From: Paenibacillus sp. FJAT-26967 | GTDB taxonomy: Bacteria; Bacillota; Bacilli; Paenibacillales; NBRC-103111 | Length of the DNA stretch: 64,000 bases | Assembly (NCBI RefSeq): GCF_001541095.1 | Contig: NZ_LMXH01000002.1 | Location: forward strand, 448,671-512,670 | Direction: 5' to 3' | Shown here: piece by piece, positions 7,564 to 16,097 of the stretch | How the letters are laid out: each line of letters opens with the position of its first letter | How positions within the stretch are numbered: position 1 is the stretch's first letter | Made by a program: the position numbers and the translations under genes | Notes under the pieces: model-generated | Told to the model about the DNA's origin: nothing | Seen by the model: the letters and a program-made list of their open reading frames with translations, nothing else | The model's database searches: none

Positions 7564-8868
7564 ATGAAACAATCGATACACGATGTCAGAACAGGCATGA
7601 AAGACCGGGCGATATTGGTCAGCCTGGTTACCGATCAAATGAAGAAACAGGAAGAAATTGCTGCGTATTCGCTGCAGGAGCTTGTGCAGCTTGCGGAGAC
7701 AGCGGGCGTGGAAGTGCTTGAAACCCTGACACAGAATAAAGACCGGGCAGACACCAAATGGTTCATCGGTAAAGGCAAAGTAGAAGAATTAAGAGCATTG
7801 ATCGAAGAGCATGAAGCCACCACGGCTATCTTCGATCAGGAATTGTCCGGTGCTCAGGTACGTAACCTTGAAGAATCGCTTGATGTTAAAATCATTGACC
7901 GGACCCAGCTTATTCTGGATATCTTCGCGGGACGCGCCCGGACACGCGAAGGTATTGTGCAGGTTGAGCTCGCACAACTGAGCTACCTGCTTCCCAGATT
8001 GTCCGGCCACGGTAAGAACTTATCCAGGCTGGGCGGGGGAATCGGTACAAGGGGTCCGGGCGAATCGAAGCTCGAAACAGACCGCCGACATATTCGCGGC
8101 CGGATCACGGAGCTCAAAGCCCATCTGTCGGAGATGGTGAGGCACCGGACTCTGCATCGAGAACGCCGCCGCAAAACCGGCGTGTTCCAGGTTGCGCTTG
8201 TCGGTTACACGAACTCCGGCAAGTCCACCCTGCTGCGGGAACTGACCGAAGCGGATGTTTACGTGGAGAATGAACTGTTCGCCACGCTTGACCCGACCTC
8301 GCGTACGCTGGAGCTTCCAAGCGGCAAAGAGATCGTGCTGACCGACACGGTCGGCTTCATCCAGAACCTGCCGCATGATGTTGTGGCAGCGTTCCGCGCT
8401 ACGCTGGAAGAAGCCTGTGAAGCGGACTTCCTGCTGCACGTGGTTGACAGTGCAAGCCCGATGCGCGAAGAACAGATGCGCGTCGTGGGCGAGGTGCTGG
8501 GTGAGCTGGGTGCCAGCGGCAAGCCGCAGGCTGTGCTTTTCAACAAAATCGACCTATGTACGGAGCAGGATCTTCAAATGCTGACCGCACCTGTCCCTCA
8601 CCTGCGTATCTCCGCATACAATGAAGCGGATCTGGACAAAGTCCGAATGCTCATTCAGGAAACACTGATGGGGGACACCCGGACTTTCCGCATCCCGGCA
8701 GACAAAGGCGATTCAATCGCGCTCGTGTACCGCATCGGGGATGTGGCCGAGAGCAGTATGGATGAGGAAGATATGCTGTTCCGCGTAAATATTAACCGTG
8801 AAGATTATGAAAAAGTAGAATACTTGTTGTCGCCATTCGAAGTAAAGGAAGACAAGCAGGGAGAATAA
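7564..8868 (+). CDS. hflX: GTPase HflX (YnbA)
   Basis: A 434-residue ribosome-associated GTPase that splits or rescues stalled 70S ribosomes under stress. The N-terminal HflX domain includes the glycine-rich GGGIGTRGPGESKLE (about 157-171). The G domain has G1 GYTNSGKST (214-222), G3 DTVG (261-264) and G4 NKID. AAGGAG at 7551-7556 selects the ATG at 7564 rather than an in-frame TTG at 7537. It sits between spoVK and ynbB as in Bacillus. Confidence 0.95.
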   Translation: MKQSIHDVRTGMKDRAILVSLVTDQMKKQEEIAAYSLQELVQLAETAGVEVLETLTQNKDRADTKWFIGKGKVEELRALIEEHEATTAIFDQELSGAQVRNLEESLDVKIIDRTQLILDIFAGRARTREGIVQVELAQLSYLLPRLSGHGKNLSRLGGGIGTRGPGESKLETDRRHIRGRITELKAHLSEMVRHRTLHRERRRKTGVFQVALVGYTNSGKSTLLRELTEADVYVENELFATLDPTSRTLELPSGKEIVLTDTVGFIQNLPHDVVAAFRATLEEACEADFLLHVVDSASPMREEQMRVVGEVLGELGASGKPQAVLFNKIDLCTEQDLQMLTAPVPHLRISAYNEADLDKVRMLIQETLMGDTRTFRIPADKGDSIALVYRIGDVAESSMDEEDMLFRVNINREDYEKVEYLLSPFEVKEDKQGE

Positions 8869-8887
8869 GGGAGAGAGACCGGACGAT

Positions 8888-10138
8888 ATGCATTTTGAAT
8901 CTGACATCATGGAAATTATGGAGCAGGCTGAGGAAGCCGTCCAGGATCATTTTCGTAAGATTGAACGGACGATTGACCATAATCAATGGAAAGTGATTGC
9001 CGCTTTCCAGAAGCAGGGCATCAGTGATTATCATTTCGCATCATCGACGGGTTATGGTTACAATGACCGCGGACGCGAGCTTCTAGATCTGGTTTACGCC
9101 GATGTTTTCGGGGCGGAGGCAGCGCTTGTGCGCCCTCATTTCGTCTCCGGAACCCATACGATCGGAACCGCGCTTTTTGGCGTTCTGCGGCCGGGTGACG
9201 AACTGGTGTATATTACCGGCAAGCCGTATGACACTTTGCACAAAGTGATCGGCAAGCCGGGTGACGGTACGGGCTCTCTCCAAGACTTCGGCATCGGCTA
9301 CCGGGAGGTTCCTCTGCTGGAGGACGGGGCGCTGGATGAGGAGGGCATACGCGCTGCTATAACGCCGAAGACCAAAGTCATCGGTATTCAGCGCTCCCGC
9401 GGATACGATTGGAGAGCTTCTTTTACGGTGGAGGCTATTAAGGATATGGTTGCCCTGGTTAAAAGTATCCGGTCTGATCTTATTGTCTTCGTCGACAACT
9501 GTTACGGTGAATTTACGGAGAAGCTGGAGCCGACCGATGTGGGCGTGGATCTCATTGCCGGTTCACTGATCAAGAACCCCGGAGGCGGTCTTGCAGCCTC
9601 CGGCGGCTACATTGCCGGCAAACGAGAACTCGTCGAGCTGGCTGCATACCGGTTGACGGCGCCTGGAATCGGCGGGGAAGTAGGCGCTATGCTCGGGACG
9701 ACACGCTCTTTGTATCAGGGTTTGTTCCTTGCTCCGCATCTGGTGGGTCAAGCTGTCAAAGGTTCGGTAGTGGCAGCGGCCGTGTTTGAACGTCTGGGTT
9801 TCACTACACGCCCTCGTCCGGAAGATCCCCGGACCGATCTGATTCAAGCGATTGAATTTACGAGTGCGGAGCATCTGATTACTTTCGTACAAGGTGTGCA
9901 GAAGGCTTCGGCTGTCGACGCACATGTAACGCCCGAGCCATGGGATATGCCGGGTTACGAGCACCCCGTTATTATGGCGGCCGGTACGTTCATCCAAGGC
10001 GGAAGCCTGGAACTGTCGGCAGACGCTCCGATCCGTGAGCCATATATCGCTTACATGCAGGGCGGATTAACGTATTCGCACTGCAAGCTGGGAGTTTTGA
10101 CCGCTCTCCAACATATGAAGAACAAAGGCCTGTTGTAG
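8888..10138 (+). CDS. ynbB: PLP-dependent YnbB-family protein (aluminium-resistance/Met gamma-lyase fold)
   Basis: A 416-residue fold-type I PLP enzyme. The segment STGYGYNDRGRE (53-64), the D203 loop FVDNCYGE and the presumed PLP lysine K229 in SLIKNPGGG are clear. The family is labelled aluminium resistance or methionine gamma-lyase-like; its real reaction is not settled. The start at 8888 is weakly supported: the purine-rich GGGAGAGAG lies rather far upstream. It ends in a terminator that overlaps its last codons and sits directly before glnR, as in B. subtilis. Confidence 0.88.
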   Translation: MHFESDIMEIMEQAEEAVQDHFRKIERTIDHNQWKVIAAFQKQGISDYHFASSTGYGYNDRGRELLDLVYADVFGAEAALVRPHFVSGTHTIGTALFGVLRPGDELVYITGKPYDTLHKVIGKPGDGTGSLQDFGIGYREVPLLEDGALDEEGIRAAITPKTKVIGIQRSRGYDWRASFTVEAIKDMVALVKSIRSDLIVFVDNCYGEFTEKLEPTDVGVDLIAGSLIKNPGGGLAASGGYIAGKRELVELAAYRLTAPGIGGEVGAMLGTTRSLYQGLFLAPHLVGQAVKGSVVAAAVFERLGFTTRPRPEDPRTDLIQAIEFTSAEHLITFVQGVQKASAVDAHVTPEPWDMPGYEHPVIMAAGTFIQGGSLELSADAPIREPYIAYMQGGLTYSHCKLGVLTALQHMKNKGLL

Positions 10139-10163
10139 ATCATTCTACACGGGCTTTATTTAT
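10124..10163 (+). terminator. Terminator after ynbB
   Basis: AAAGGCCTGTTGTAGA pairs imperfectly with TCTACACGGGCTTT around TCAT, followed by TTTATTTATT. The stem includes the ynbB stop codon. Confidence 0.75.
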
Positions 10164-10284
10164 TGCCGGAGTCAGAGTTTAACGGGATGTGGAACAATAA
10201 TTCTGGAGAGATCCGCGGGTTCATAGTGAATGCTCTACGAAGCATGAGCCGGAACTTATTGGATAAAATAACAGATTAAAAATA

Positions 10285-10305
10285 GACGTGATCAAATCTC
10301 ACGTC
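10285..10305. promoter_or_regulatory. Distal GlnR/TnrA-like operator
   Basis: GACGTGA and TCACGTC form a perfect 7-7-7 inverted repeat. The core GTGA-N7-TCAC matches the GlnR/TnrA consensus TGTNA-N7-TNACA except for the outermost base on each side. Its centre is 44 bases upstream of the centre of the proximal site. Confidence 0.6.
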
Positions 10306-10330
10306 AGGTTTGTTCTCAATAAAAATAATT

Positions 10331-10347
10331 TGTTAATTAAGCTAACA
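10331..10347. promoter_or_regulatory. GlnR/TnrA operator
   Basis: TGTTA-ATTAAGC-TAACA is a perfect match to the GlnR/TnrA consensus TGTNAN7TNACA. It ends four bases before the -35 box of the glnRA promoter, where bound GlnR could hinder polymerase. Confidence 0.9.
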
Positions 10348-10351
10348 TGGA

Positions 10352-10379
10352 TTGACATATTTCCTAGTTATCTTATACA
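10352..10379 (+). promoter_or_regulatory. Promoter of glnRA
   Basis: TTGACA at 10352-10357 and TATACA at 10374-10379 with a 16-base spacer (or TACAAT at 10376 with 18). It lies just downstream of the perfect GlnR site. Confidence 0.8.
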
Positions 10380-10414
10380 ATAAGTACAGAACTTAATGTT
10401 CAGGAGTGAAGATC

Positions 10415-10828
10415 ATGAGTAATGATATCCGCAGAAACATGGCTCTTTTCCCTATCGGAATCGTAATGAAGCTAACGGATTTAACGGCCAGGCAGATTCG
10501 CTACTATGAACAGCATGAACTCGTGATCCCGGCCAGAACGGCTGGCAACCAACGCTTATATTCCTTTAATGACGTGGAACGATTGCTGGAGATCAAGGAT
10601 CTCATTGAGAAAGGTGTCAATATTGCAGGGATTAAGCAGGTTCTGCTGCCAGTCTCTAAAGACTCCGAGGATGCAACCATTATCACGGAACAGACGGAAG
10701 TCAAGCGCAAGGAGCTTACCGACAGCCAGCTTCATAAAATGCTCAAGCAGCAGCTGCTCGGTGGAGGTAAGAGGCCCGGTCAGGTCTCGTTGATTCAAGG
10801 AGAGTTGTCCCGTTTTTTTCCTAAATAA
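10415..10828 (+). CDS. glnR: Nitrogen-responsive repressor GlnR
   Basis: A 137-residue MerR-family regulator that represses glnRA and other nitrogen genes when feedback-inhibited glutamine synthetase signals excess glutamine. The N-terminal winged helix carries LTARQIRYYEQHELVIPART. The short C-terminal tail (about 75-137), in place of a metal- or drug-binding domain, is typical of GlnR, whose tail contacts GlnA. AGGAG at 10402-10406 sets the ATG at 10415. It is the first gene of the glnRA operon and has two GlnR-type operators upstream, so autoregulation is expected. Confidence 0.95.
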   Translation: MSNDIRRNMALFPIGIVMKLTDLTARQIRYYEQHELVIPARTAGNQRLYSFNDVERLLEIKDLIEKGVNIAGIKQVLLPVSKDSEDATIITEQTEVKRKELTDSQLHKMLKQQLLGGGKRPGQVSLIQGELSRFFPK

Positions 10829-10861
10829 ACTAAATTATATGGGTATGAGGAGGAAATTTTC

Positions 10862-12196
10862 ATGTCAGTTTCTTACACAAAAGAAGACATTCTGAAAATT
10901 GCCAAGGAAGAGAATGTTCGTTTTATTCGCCTACAGTTCACGGATTTGCTGGGTACGATTAAGAACGTTGAAATCCCGGTAAGTCAGCTGCAGAAAGCAT
11001 TGGATAATAAAATGATGTTCGACGGTTCCTCAATTGAAGGCTATGTACGTATTGAAGAATCCGATATGTATCTTTACCCGGACCTGGACACTTGGGTTAT
11101 CTTCCCATGGGTTACAGAAAGCAAAGTAGCCAGACTGATTTGTGATGTTTATCTGCCGGACGGCAATCCGTTCCCAGGAGATCCGCGCGGTATTCTGAAA
11201 CGCGTACTTAAGGAAGCGGAAGCGATGGGCTACACTTCGATGAATGTCGGTCCTGAGCCGGAATTCTTCCTCTTCAAAACAGACGAGAAGGGCAACCCGA
11301 CTATGGAACTGAACGACCAGGGAGGATATTTTGACCTGGCGCCGACTGACTTGGGCGAAAACTGCCGCCGTGAAATCGTTCTGAAGCTGGAAGAAATGGG
11401 ATTTGAAATTGAAGCTTCCCATCACGAAGTGGCTCCAGGCCAGCACGAAATCGACTTCAAATATGCGGACGCCATTAAGGCTGCCGACCAGATCCAGACT
11501 TTTAAGCTCGTGGTTAAAACCATTGCGAGACAACATGGTCTCCATGCAACCTTTATGCCGAAGCCGCTGTTCGGTGTGAACGGTTCCGGTATGCACTGTA
11601 ATCAATCGCTGTTCAAAGGGAAAGAAAATGCGTTTGTAGACGAGCAAGACAAACTTGGTTTGAGCGAGGATGCACGCCATTACATGGCAGGTATGCTGCA
11701 CCACGCACGTTCGTTTGCGGCAATTACGAACCCAACGGTCAACTCATACAAGCGTCTGGTACCCGGTTATGAAGCTCCGTGTTATGTAGCATGGTCCGCC
11801 AGCAACCGCAGTCCGATGATCCGTATTCCGGCTTCACGCGGACTAAGTACCCGTGTTGAAGCACGTAACCCGGATCCTGCAGCTAATCCATACCTGGCTC
11901 TTGCTGTTATGCTCAAAGCAGGCCTGGACGGAATTCAGAACAAAATTCAGCTGCCGCCTCCGACCGACCGTAACATTTATGTGATGACTGAAGAAGAGCG
12001 TGTAGAAGAAGGGATTCCAAGTCTTCCGGGTAACCTGAAAGAAGCACTGAACGAACTGCTTCGCAGTGAAGTTATTCGTGAAGCACTGGGTGAGCATGCG
12101 TTAACTCATTTCTACGAACTGAAAGAAATCGAGTACGACATGTACCGCACACAAGTTCACGCTTGGGAACGCGATCAATATTTGACGCTGTACTAG
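10862..12196 (+). CDS. glnA: Glutamine synthetase, type I-alpha
   Basis: A 444-residue enzyme making glutamine from glutamate, ammonia and ATP; it forms a dodecamer and is also the signal partner of GlnR. Recognisable segments are [19 protein letters not shown] (metal ligands), [10 protein letters not shown], and the ATP/glutamate-binding [10 protein letters not shown] and [12 protein letters not shown]. The length and absence of an adenylylation insert fit the GSI-alpha form of Firmicutes. GGAGG precedes the ATG. It shares the glnR transcript and ends at a strong terminator shared with lexA. Confidence 0.98.
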   Translation: MSVSYTKEDILKIAKEENVRFIRLQFTDLLGTIKNVEIPVSQLQKALDNKMMFDGSSIEGYVRIEESDMYLYPDLDTWVIFPWVTESKVARLICDVYLPDGNPFPGDPRGILKRVLKEAEAMGYTSMNVGPEPEFFLFKTDEKGNPTMELNDQGGYFDLAPTDLGENCRREIVLKLEEMGFEIEASHHEVAPGQHEIDFKYADAIKAADQIQTFKLVVKTIARQHGLHATFMPKPLFGVNGSGMHCNQSLFKGKENAFVDEQDKLGLSEDARHYMAGMLHHARSFAAITNPTVNSYKRLVPGYEAPCYVAWSASNRSPMIRIPASRGLSTRVEARNPDPAANPYLALAVMLKAGLDGIQNKIQLPPPTDRNIYVMTEEERVEEGIPSLPGNLKEALNELLRSEVIREALGEHALTHFYELKEIEYDMYRTQVHAWERDQYLTLY

Positions 12197-12220
12197 AATT
12201 CACAATACTAGAATTCACTG
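12191..12220. repeat. 15-bp imperfect tandem duplication at the glnA stop
   Basis: TACTAGAATTCACAA is followed directly by TACTAGAATTCACTG. The first copy contains the glnA stop codon. It looks like a small recent duplication without a visible role. Confidence 0.7.
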
Positions 12221-12258
12221 TACCCGAAGAACTGGTTAACCAGAGAAGTGAGTACAAC

Positions 12259-12292
12259 AAAGCCCCGCAGAATATTCATTCTGCGGGGCTTT
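12259..12292. terminator. Bidirectional terminator between glnA and lexA
   Basis: A 15-bp perfect stem, AAAGCCCCGCAGAAT with ATTCTGCGGGGCTTT, and a 4-base loop. It serves the convergent glnA (+) and lexA (-) transcripts. Confidence 0.92.
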
Positions 12293-12341
12293 CTATTAAA
12301 TCCGTAATGGGAGCAAGTGTGCGCCAAGACTTATCCGCGGT

Positions 12342-12953
12342 TCAGTGAATGTTGCGGAATAAACCGATAACCTTGCCCAGAATGGATACATTATTAAGAA
12401 TAATAGGTTCCATTGTCGCGTTCTCAGGCTGCAAACGGATGTGATCGCGTTCTTTGTAGAAACGCTTAACCGTAGCTTCATCTTCTTCTGTCATTGCGAC
12501 AACGATATCTCCATTGCTTGCGGTCTGCTGCTGCCTTACGATCACCATATCACCGTTGTGAATGCCCGCTTCGATCATACTGTCTCCGACAACGTTCAGC
12601 ATAAACACGTTATAATCGCTAACGATGTGAGTAGGGAGCGGGAAGTATTCTTCGATATTCTCTGTTGCAGTAATCGGCATACCTGCCGTTACTTTACCAA
12701 TTAAAGGAACTTGGGATATGGACATCAGGAAGTCCGAGTCTCCGTCCGTGATCTCAATCGCTCTCGGTTTCGTCGGATCGCGGCGAATGAGGCCTTTCTT
12801 CTCCAGGCGCTCAAGATGGCCGTGTACGGTTGAACTCGATGCCAGACCGACAGCCTCTCCAATTTCTCTAACGGAAGGCGGATAGCCTTTATCTTTGACT
12901 TCGTTCTTAATAAATTCCAGTATGGCCTGCTGGCGCTGCGATACCTTTCCCAT
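12342..12953 (-). CDS. lexA: SOS repressor LexA
   Basis: A 203-residue repressor of the SOS regulon. The N-terminal winged helix (1-65) includes [19 protein letters not shown]. The self-cleavage site is A90-G91, and the catalytic dyad is S125 (GDSM) and K163 (TVKRFY). RecA filaments trigger autocleavage after DNA damage. The start is supported by TGGAGTG upstream. Its own promoter contains a perfect SOS box, and the divergent yneA is controlled from the same region. Confidence 0.97.
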   Translation of the reverse strand: MGKVSQRQQAILEFIKNEVKDKGYPPSVREIGEAVGLASSSTVHGHLERLEKKGLIRRDPTKPRAIEITDGDSDFLMSISQVPLIGKVTAGMPITATENIEEYFPLPTHIVSDYNVFMLNVVGDSMIEAGIHNGDMVIVRQQQTASNGDIVVAMTEEDEATVKRFYKERDHIRLQPENATMEPIILNNVSILGKVIGLFRNIH

Positions 12954-12986
12954 TACGAATCACTCCAGTATGTATAAATTACCTAA

Positions 12987-13015
12987 AGTATAACATAGAA
13001 CCGGAGTTCGTACAA
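12987..13015 (-). promoter_or_regulatory. lexA promoter with internal SOS box
   Basis: On the minus strand TTGTAC (13015-13010) and TATACT (12992-12987) are 17 bases apart. The spacer contains GAAC-CGGA-GTTC (12998-13009), a perfect core of the Firmicute SOS box, so LexA binding would block its own promoter. Confidence 0.88.
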
Positions 13016-13083
13016 ACATAAGTTCGAAAATGGCATTGACACAAACACTCGTTCGTGTTATTCTCTAAACAGAACAAATGTTT
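13014..13083. promoter_or_regulatory. yneA promoter with three further SOS-like boxes
   Basis: TTGACA (13036-13041) and TATTCT (13059-13064) with a 17-base spacer form the yneA promoter. Three GAAC-N4-GTTC-like sites lie around it, each with one mismatch: AAAC-ATAA-GTTC (13014-13025), AAAC-ACTC-GTTC (13043-13054, inside the spacer) and GAAC-AAAT-GTTT (13072-13083). Together with the lexA box this gives four sites in 86 bases. Confidence 0.8.
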
Positions 13084-13096
13084 GGAGGTCGTTAAT

Positions 13097-13675
13097 ATGA
13101 ACGGTTATTATGCTAACAATGATCTTACTTTACATAGAACGAATGCGGAAACCGGTACTCCCGCTGCACAAGCAGCTTCGGCTGCCGCAGCTGCATTGTC
13201 TGGCCGGCAAGAGCAATCCGCCGGAACTTCACAATTGACTGCACAATCAAGAAGAAGTCCTGTTTCATCAAGTGAACCTGCTGCTTGGCAATCCGTGACG
13301 GCTCCGGTGTGGACTTCCAGTACTGCTCCCAAACGACACTCGCGCCGCAGCCTGGTTCGTACGGCCGTCATTGCTCTCATCCTGTTACTTGCATTCAGCT
13401 GCGGCATTATAGTTCAAGCTTTCGCCAGCAGTGGGCAATCAGCCGAAGCTGCGGCAAGCGCAGCAAACAGCAAGAGCATAGATAAGGGAAAGAGCACGAA
13501 CACGGAACAAGCAAAGACCCTGGTTGTGATGAGCGGAGATACCTTATGGAATATAGCTGCAGAATACGCTCCTGATGAAATGGATACAAGAGCCTATCTA
13601 TTGAAGCTATGCAAACTCAATAAGCTCCAATCTGCATCTGTACTTCACGCAGGAGATGTACTTGAACTGCCTTGA
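13097..13675 (+). CDS. yneA: SOS-induced cell-division suppressor YneA-like, LysM protein
   Basis: A 192-residue protein with one membrane segment (about 88-110) and a C-terminal LysM domain (about 138-192, with SGDTLWNIAAEY). In B. subtilis YneA stops septation during the SOS response; the position divergent to lexA behind SOS boxes supports the same job. The N-terminal region before the membrane helix is about 85 residues and Ala/Ser/Gln-rich, while B. subtilis YneA (about 105 residues in all) has almost none. GGAGG at 13084-13088 selects the ATG at 13097. The resolvase-like yneB that follows in B. subtilis is absent here. Confidence 0.85.
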   Translation: MNGYYANNDLTLHRTNAETGTPAAQAASAAAAALSGRQEQSAGTSQLTAQSRRSPVSSSEPAAWQSVTAPVWTSSTAPKRHSRRSLVRTAVIALILLLAFSCGIIVQAFASSGQSAEAAASAANSKSIDKGKSTNTEQAKTLVVMSGDTLWNIAAEYAPDEMDTRAYLLKLCKLNKLQSASVLHAGDVLELP

Positions 13676-13758
13676 ACAAAGCTGCTGTAGGAATGCTTTT
13701 TGCTGGCTTTGCAAAAGGCTTGTGCGAATGCATGCATATTGCATCCATGGGCCGGAAA

Positions 13759-13804
13759 GCATACAAAAGGACACACTTTTAATCGGGTGTGTCCTTTTGT
13801 ATGC
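13759..13804. terminator. 18-bp perfect hairpin between yneA and ynzC
   Basis: GCATACAAAAGGACACAC is exactly complementary to GTGTGTCCTTTTGTATGC across a 10-base loop. The inner T-run is part of the stem, so the shorter GGACACAC stem followed by TTTT could act as a terminator for yneA; the A/T flanks make it symmetrical. Confidence 0.75.
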
Positions 13805-13845
13805 TCGTTTAAGTTTCGGTCCCGGTGTCGGCTTGACAAGAAACT

Positions 13846-13873
13846 TTGACAATGGCAAAGTAGAAGATATTGA
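13846..13873 (+). promoter_or_regulatory. Candidate promoter of ynzC
   Basis: TTGACA (13846-13851), 16 bases, TATTGA (13868-13873), about 26 bases before the ynzC start. A second TTGACA at 13833-13838 has no good partner. Confidence 0.5.
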
Positions 13874-13898
13874 AAGGCTCGATAGGAGGTTTTACAGC

Positions 13899-14081
13899 AT
13901 GAGTGACGATTTTCAGAAAAAAGTACAACGCATCAATGAGTTAGCTCGCAAAGCTAAGACAGACGGACTTTCAGAGGCCGAGCTTGAAGAGCGTAACGAA
14001 TTGCGTAAAGAATATATAGCCGCTATGAAATCACAGCTAAGAGGTCAACTGGATTCAATCCACTATACAGATGAACAGTAA
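13899..14081 (+). CDS. ynzC: DUF896 family protein YnzC
   Basis: A 60-residue, fully helical DUF896 protein (pattern INELARKAKTDGLSEAELEER). In B. subtilis ynzC is the last gene of the SOS-controlled yneA operon. Here it is separated from yneA by a long hairpin and seems to have its own promoter. AGGAGG about nine bases upstream sets the ATG at 13899; longer in-frame starts lie inside the hairpin region. The biochemical function is not known. Confidence 0.92.
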   Translation: MSDDFQKKVQRINELARKAKTDGLSEAELEERNELRKEYIAAMKSQLRGQLDSIHYTDEQ

Positions 14082-14123
14082 CCTCATCAGCCGTATGTAG
14101 CAAGTAAAGGGGATATCGTTAAA

Positions 14124-14915
14124 ATGACGGTGAAGGCGATTTTATTTGATTTGGATGACACCCTGTTGTGGGATGACCGCAGTGTGAAGGAAGCTTTCGA
14201 AGCCACTTGTCAGGAAGCTGCCAAGCATGCAGATGTAAAGCCGGAAGAATTGGAGGCCGCTGTCCGTCAGGAAGCGCGGAAGTTATATGAGTCCTTCGAC
14301 ACGTTTGCATTTACGAAGCATATCGGAATCAATCCCTTCGAAGGACTGTGGGCTCCCTTCCGCGAGGGTAAGCAGGAAGAATTCCGCAAGCTTGAGGCTC
14401 TGGCTCCAGGCTACCGCAAAGAAGCATGGACACGCGGACTTGCGGCACTCGGGGTGAACGATCCGGAGCTGGGAGCTCGCCTGGCCGAACAGTTTCCTGC
14501 CGAAAGAAGATCTCGTCCGATTGTATACGAAGAAACCTTCGAAGTTCTCGAAGAGCTGAAGAAATCTTACAAATTGCTGCTGCTCACGAACGGTTCACCT
14601 GATCTGCAGCGTGAAAAGCTTGCAGGCGTTCCCGAATTAGAGCCCTACTTTGATCATATTGTCATATCCGGCGATTTCGGGGACGGGAAGCCTGCGGTTA
14701 CCATTTTCAATCACGCTTTGGGTCTTCTCGGGCTTGAAGTCCACGAATGTGTAATGGTTGGCGACAAGCTTACGACCGATATTCTCGGGTCCTCCCGCTG
14801 TGGTATGAAGAACATGTGGATTAACAGACACCAGATGGTCTTTGACGGCGAGGCGAAACCGACCTACGAAATCACATCCCTGCGCGACATACAAAGGCTC
14901 CTTAAAGAACAATAA
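14124..14915 (+). CDS. HAD-superfamily phosphatase
   Basis: A 263-residue HAD-IA hydrolase. Motif I is DLDDTLLW (9-16; nucleophile D9, acid D11), motif II LLLTNGS, the motif III lysine lies near GDGKP, and motif IV VGDKLTTDILG. A helical cap lies between motifs I and II. The arrangement recalls YjjG and N-acylneuraminate-9-phosphatase-like enzymes, but the substrate cannot be told from sequence. The start lies behind AAAGGGGA at a long spacing. Confidence 0.88.
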   Translation: MTVKAILFDLDDTLLWDDRSVKEAFEATCQEAAKHADVKPEELEAAVRQEARKLYESFDTFAFTKHIGINPFEGLWAPFREGKQEEFRKLEALAPGYRKEAWTRGLAALGVNDPELGARLAEQFPAERRSRPIVYEETFEVLEELKKSYKLLLLTNGSPDLQREKLAGVPELEPYFDHIVISGDFGDGKPAVTIFNHALGLLGLEVHECVMVGDKLTTDILGSSRCGMKNMWINRHQMVFDGEAKPTYEITSLRDIQRLLKEQ

Positions 14916-14997
14916 GTTAAAAGGTATTCACTGGCAAGAACATAAGAACATGGTGACTCATCTATAGCTCTTGTTTCATCGGCTGTAAGAAGACAAT

Positions 14998-15047
14998 CAA
15001 AAATCCGCTTCTCCATCCTGATTATAGAGGAGAGAGCGGATTTTTTA
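14998..15047. terminator. Terminator between the HAD gene and mtnD
   Basis: AAATCCGCT pairs with AGCGGATTT, flanked by A and T runs. It can serve both convergent genes. Confidence 0.85.
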
Positions 15048-15075
15048 TTTGCCGGATGGATTAAGTATCGCGGCT

Positions 15076-15618
15076 TTAGGCTTTCTGGAAGGCAGCATCC
15101 TCGAACGGGTGAGCAATCCAGCCCTCTGTTTCGATAAACAAACGTACAGCGACAATCTGACGGTTCTCCATCAGGGTAAAGAAATGCGGCTTGTGTTCGG
15201 GTACGGAAATTACATCGCCCGCTTCAAGCTCGACATTGAAATAGCCTACATCATCGGTTCCTTTAATAATGAAGATCCCTTTGCCGGCAGTAATTGCACG
15301 GACTTCATCTTCGGTATGAGTATGCACCTGCTCGAATTTCTTAAGCAGTTCGTCCAGATTCGGAGTCGCGTCAGAGAGGGCGATAATATCCCAGGTTTGA
15401 TAACCGCGGCGCTCGGCCAGATCACGAATTTCGCTATCAAAAGTAGATAAAATTTGCGTTTTCTCTTCATCCGTAAGGATGAATTTCTCCTGAAGTTCGG
15501 CAGGTAATTGTGCTGGATTCCAGTGTTCGTAAAGAACTTCTTGTTTCTCTAGAAACGCGCGGACGTTCTCTTCACCGGAAATGCGTTCACCCGTATTGCG
15601 AATATGTATCTCAGCCAT
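15076..15618 (-). CDS. mtnD: Acireductone dioxygenase
   Basis: A 180-residue cupin that oxidises acireductone in the methionine salvage pathway. The metal-binding motif HTHTEDEVR is at 99-107 (H99, H101, E105) and a further His lies in PEHKPHFF. The ribosome site AGAGGG abuts an upstream ATG (15624) and is six bases before the ATG at 15618, which I prefer. No other salvage gene lies in the window; a good promoter is present upstream. Confidence 0.93.
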   Translation of the reverse strand: MAEIHIRNTGERISGEENVRAFLEKQEVLYEHWNPAQLPAELQEKFILTDEEKTQILSTFDSEIRDLAERRGYQTWDIIALSDATPNLDELLKKFEQVHTHTEDEVRAITAGKGIFIIKGTDDVGYFNVELEAGDVISVPEHKPHFFTLMENRQIVAVRLFIETEGWIAHPFEDAAFQKA

Positions 15619-15692
15619 GCTCATCCCTCTTTCTGTTTGTAATAATCGCCGCCTATGCGGGGGCGGGGGATTACGTAGTAGGTTTTCTTATG

Positions 15693-15721
15693 ATTATAGA
15701 GGATAAAGGCTTGGCTGTCGA
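15693..15721 (-). promoter_or_regulatory. mtnD promoter
   Basis: On the minus strand TCGACA (15721-15716), 17 bases, TATAAT (15698-15693). The leader is only about 70 bases, with no sign of a SAM riboswitch. Confidence 0.7.
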
Positions 15722-15773
15722 TGCTTCCCGGCAAATAATCACGACTTTTCCGATTGGAATTAGTAAGCGCATA

Positions 15774-15808
15774 TAAAAAGCCGTTCCTTCCAATAGGAAG
15801 AAACGGCA
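15774..15808 (-). terminator. Terminator of the dehydrogenase-tatCA operon
   Basis: On the minus strand GCCGTTTCTTCC, loop TATT, GGAAGGAACGGC, then TTTTT. It lies 50 bases after the tatA stop. Confidence 0.88.
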
Positions 15809-15857
15809 GTAAGTCAGACAATGAAGAGGAGATCTGACCAGCTGTAACTTGATGGCA

Positions 15858-16052
15858 TCAAGCCTTCTTATCTGGATCGGAGATGTCGATCCGGTTCTCC
15901 ACGTCTTCTACCATCTCTTTGGTCGATGTGCGAAATTCACGAAGTGTGTCTCCGAAAGCCCGTCCCAATTGGGGGAGCTTGGAAGGACCGAATAAAATCA
16001 GTGCCAGCATCAAAATGATGAGCAGGCCGGAAATACCAATGTTATTTAACAT
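15858..16052 (-). CDS. tatA: Twin-arginine translocase subunit TatA
   Basis: A 64-residue protein with one N-terminal membrane helix (about 5-22), the [14 protein letters not shown] hinge and amphipathic helix, and an acidic/basic tail. TatA multimers form the passage for folded Tat substrates. GAGGG is nine bases before the ATG at 16052; an in-frame GTG at 16073 would have no ribosome site. It is the last gene of an operon starting with a Tat-signal protein, and pairs with tatC 45 bases upstream. Confidence 0.93.
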   Translation of the reverse strand: MLNNIGISGLLIILMLALILFGPSKLPQLGRAFGDTLREFRTSTKEMVEDVENRIDISDPDKKA

Positions 16053-16097
16053 GTGATTTAACCCTCGTTTCACTATTGAATGTGTTCCTAGTAGACA

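Noticed and set aside
11030-11704. 224-codon minus frame
   Set aside because: It lies wholly inside glnA; composition reflects the codon bias of the sense gene.
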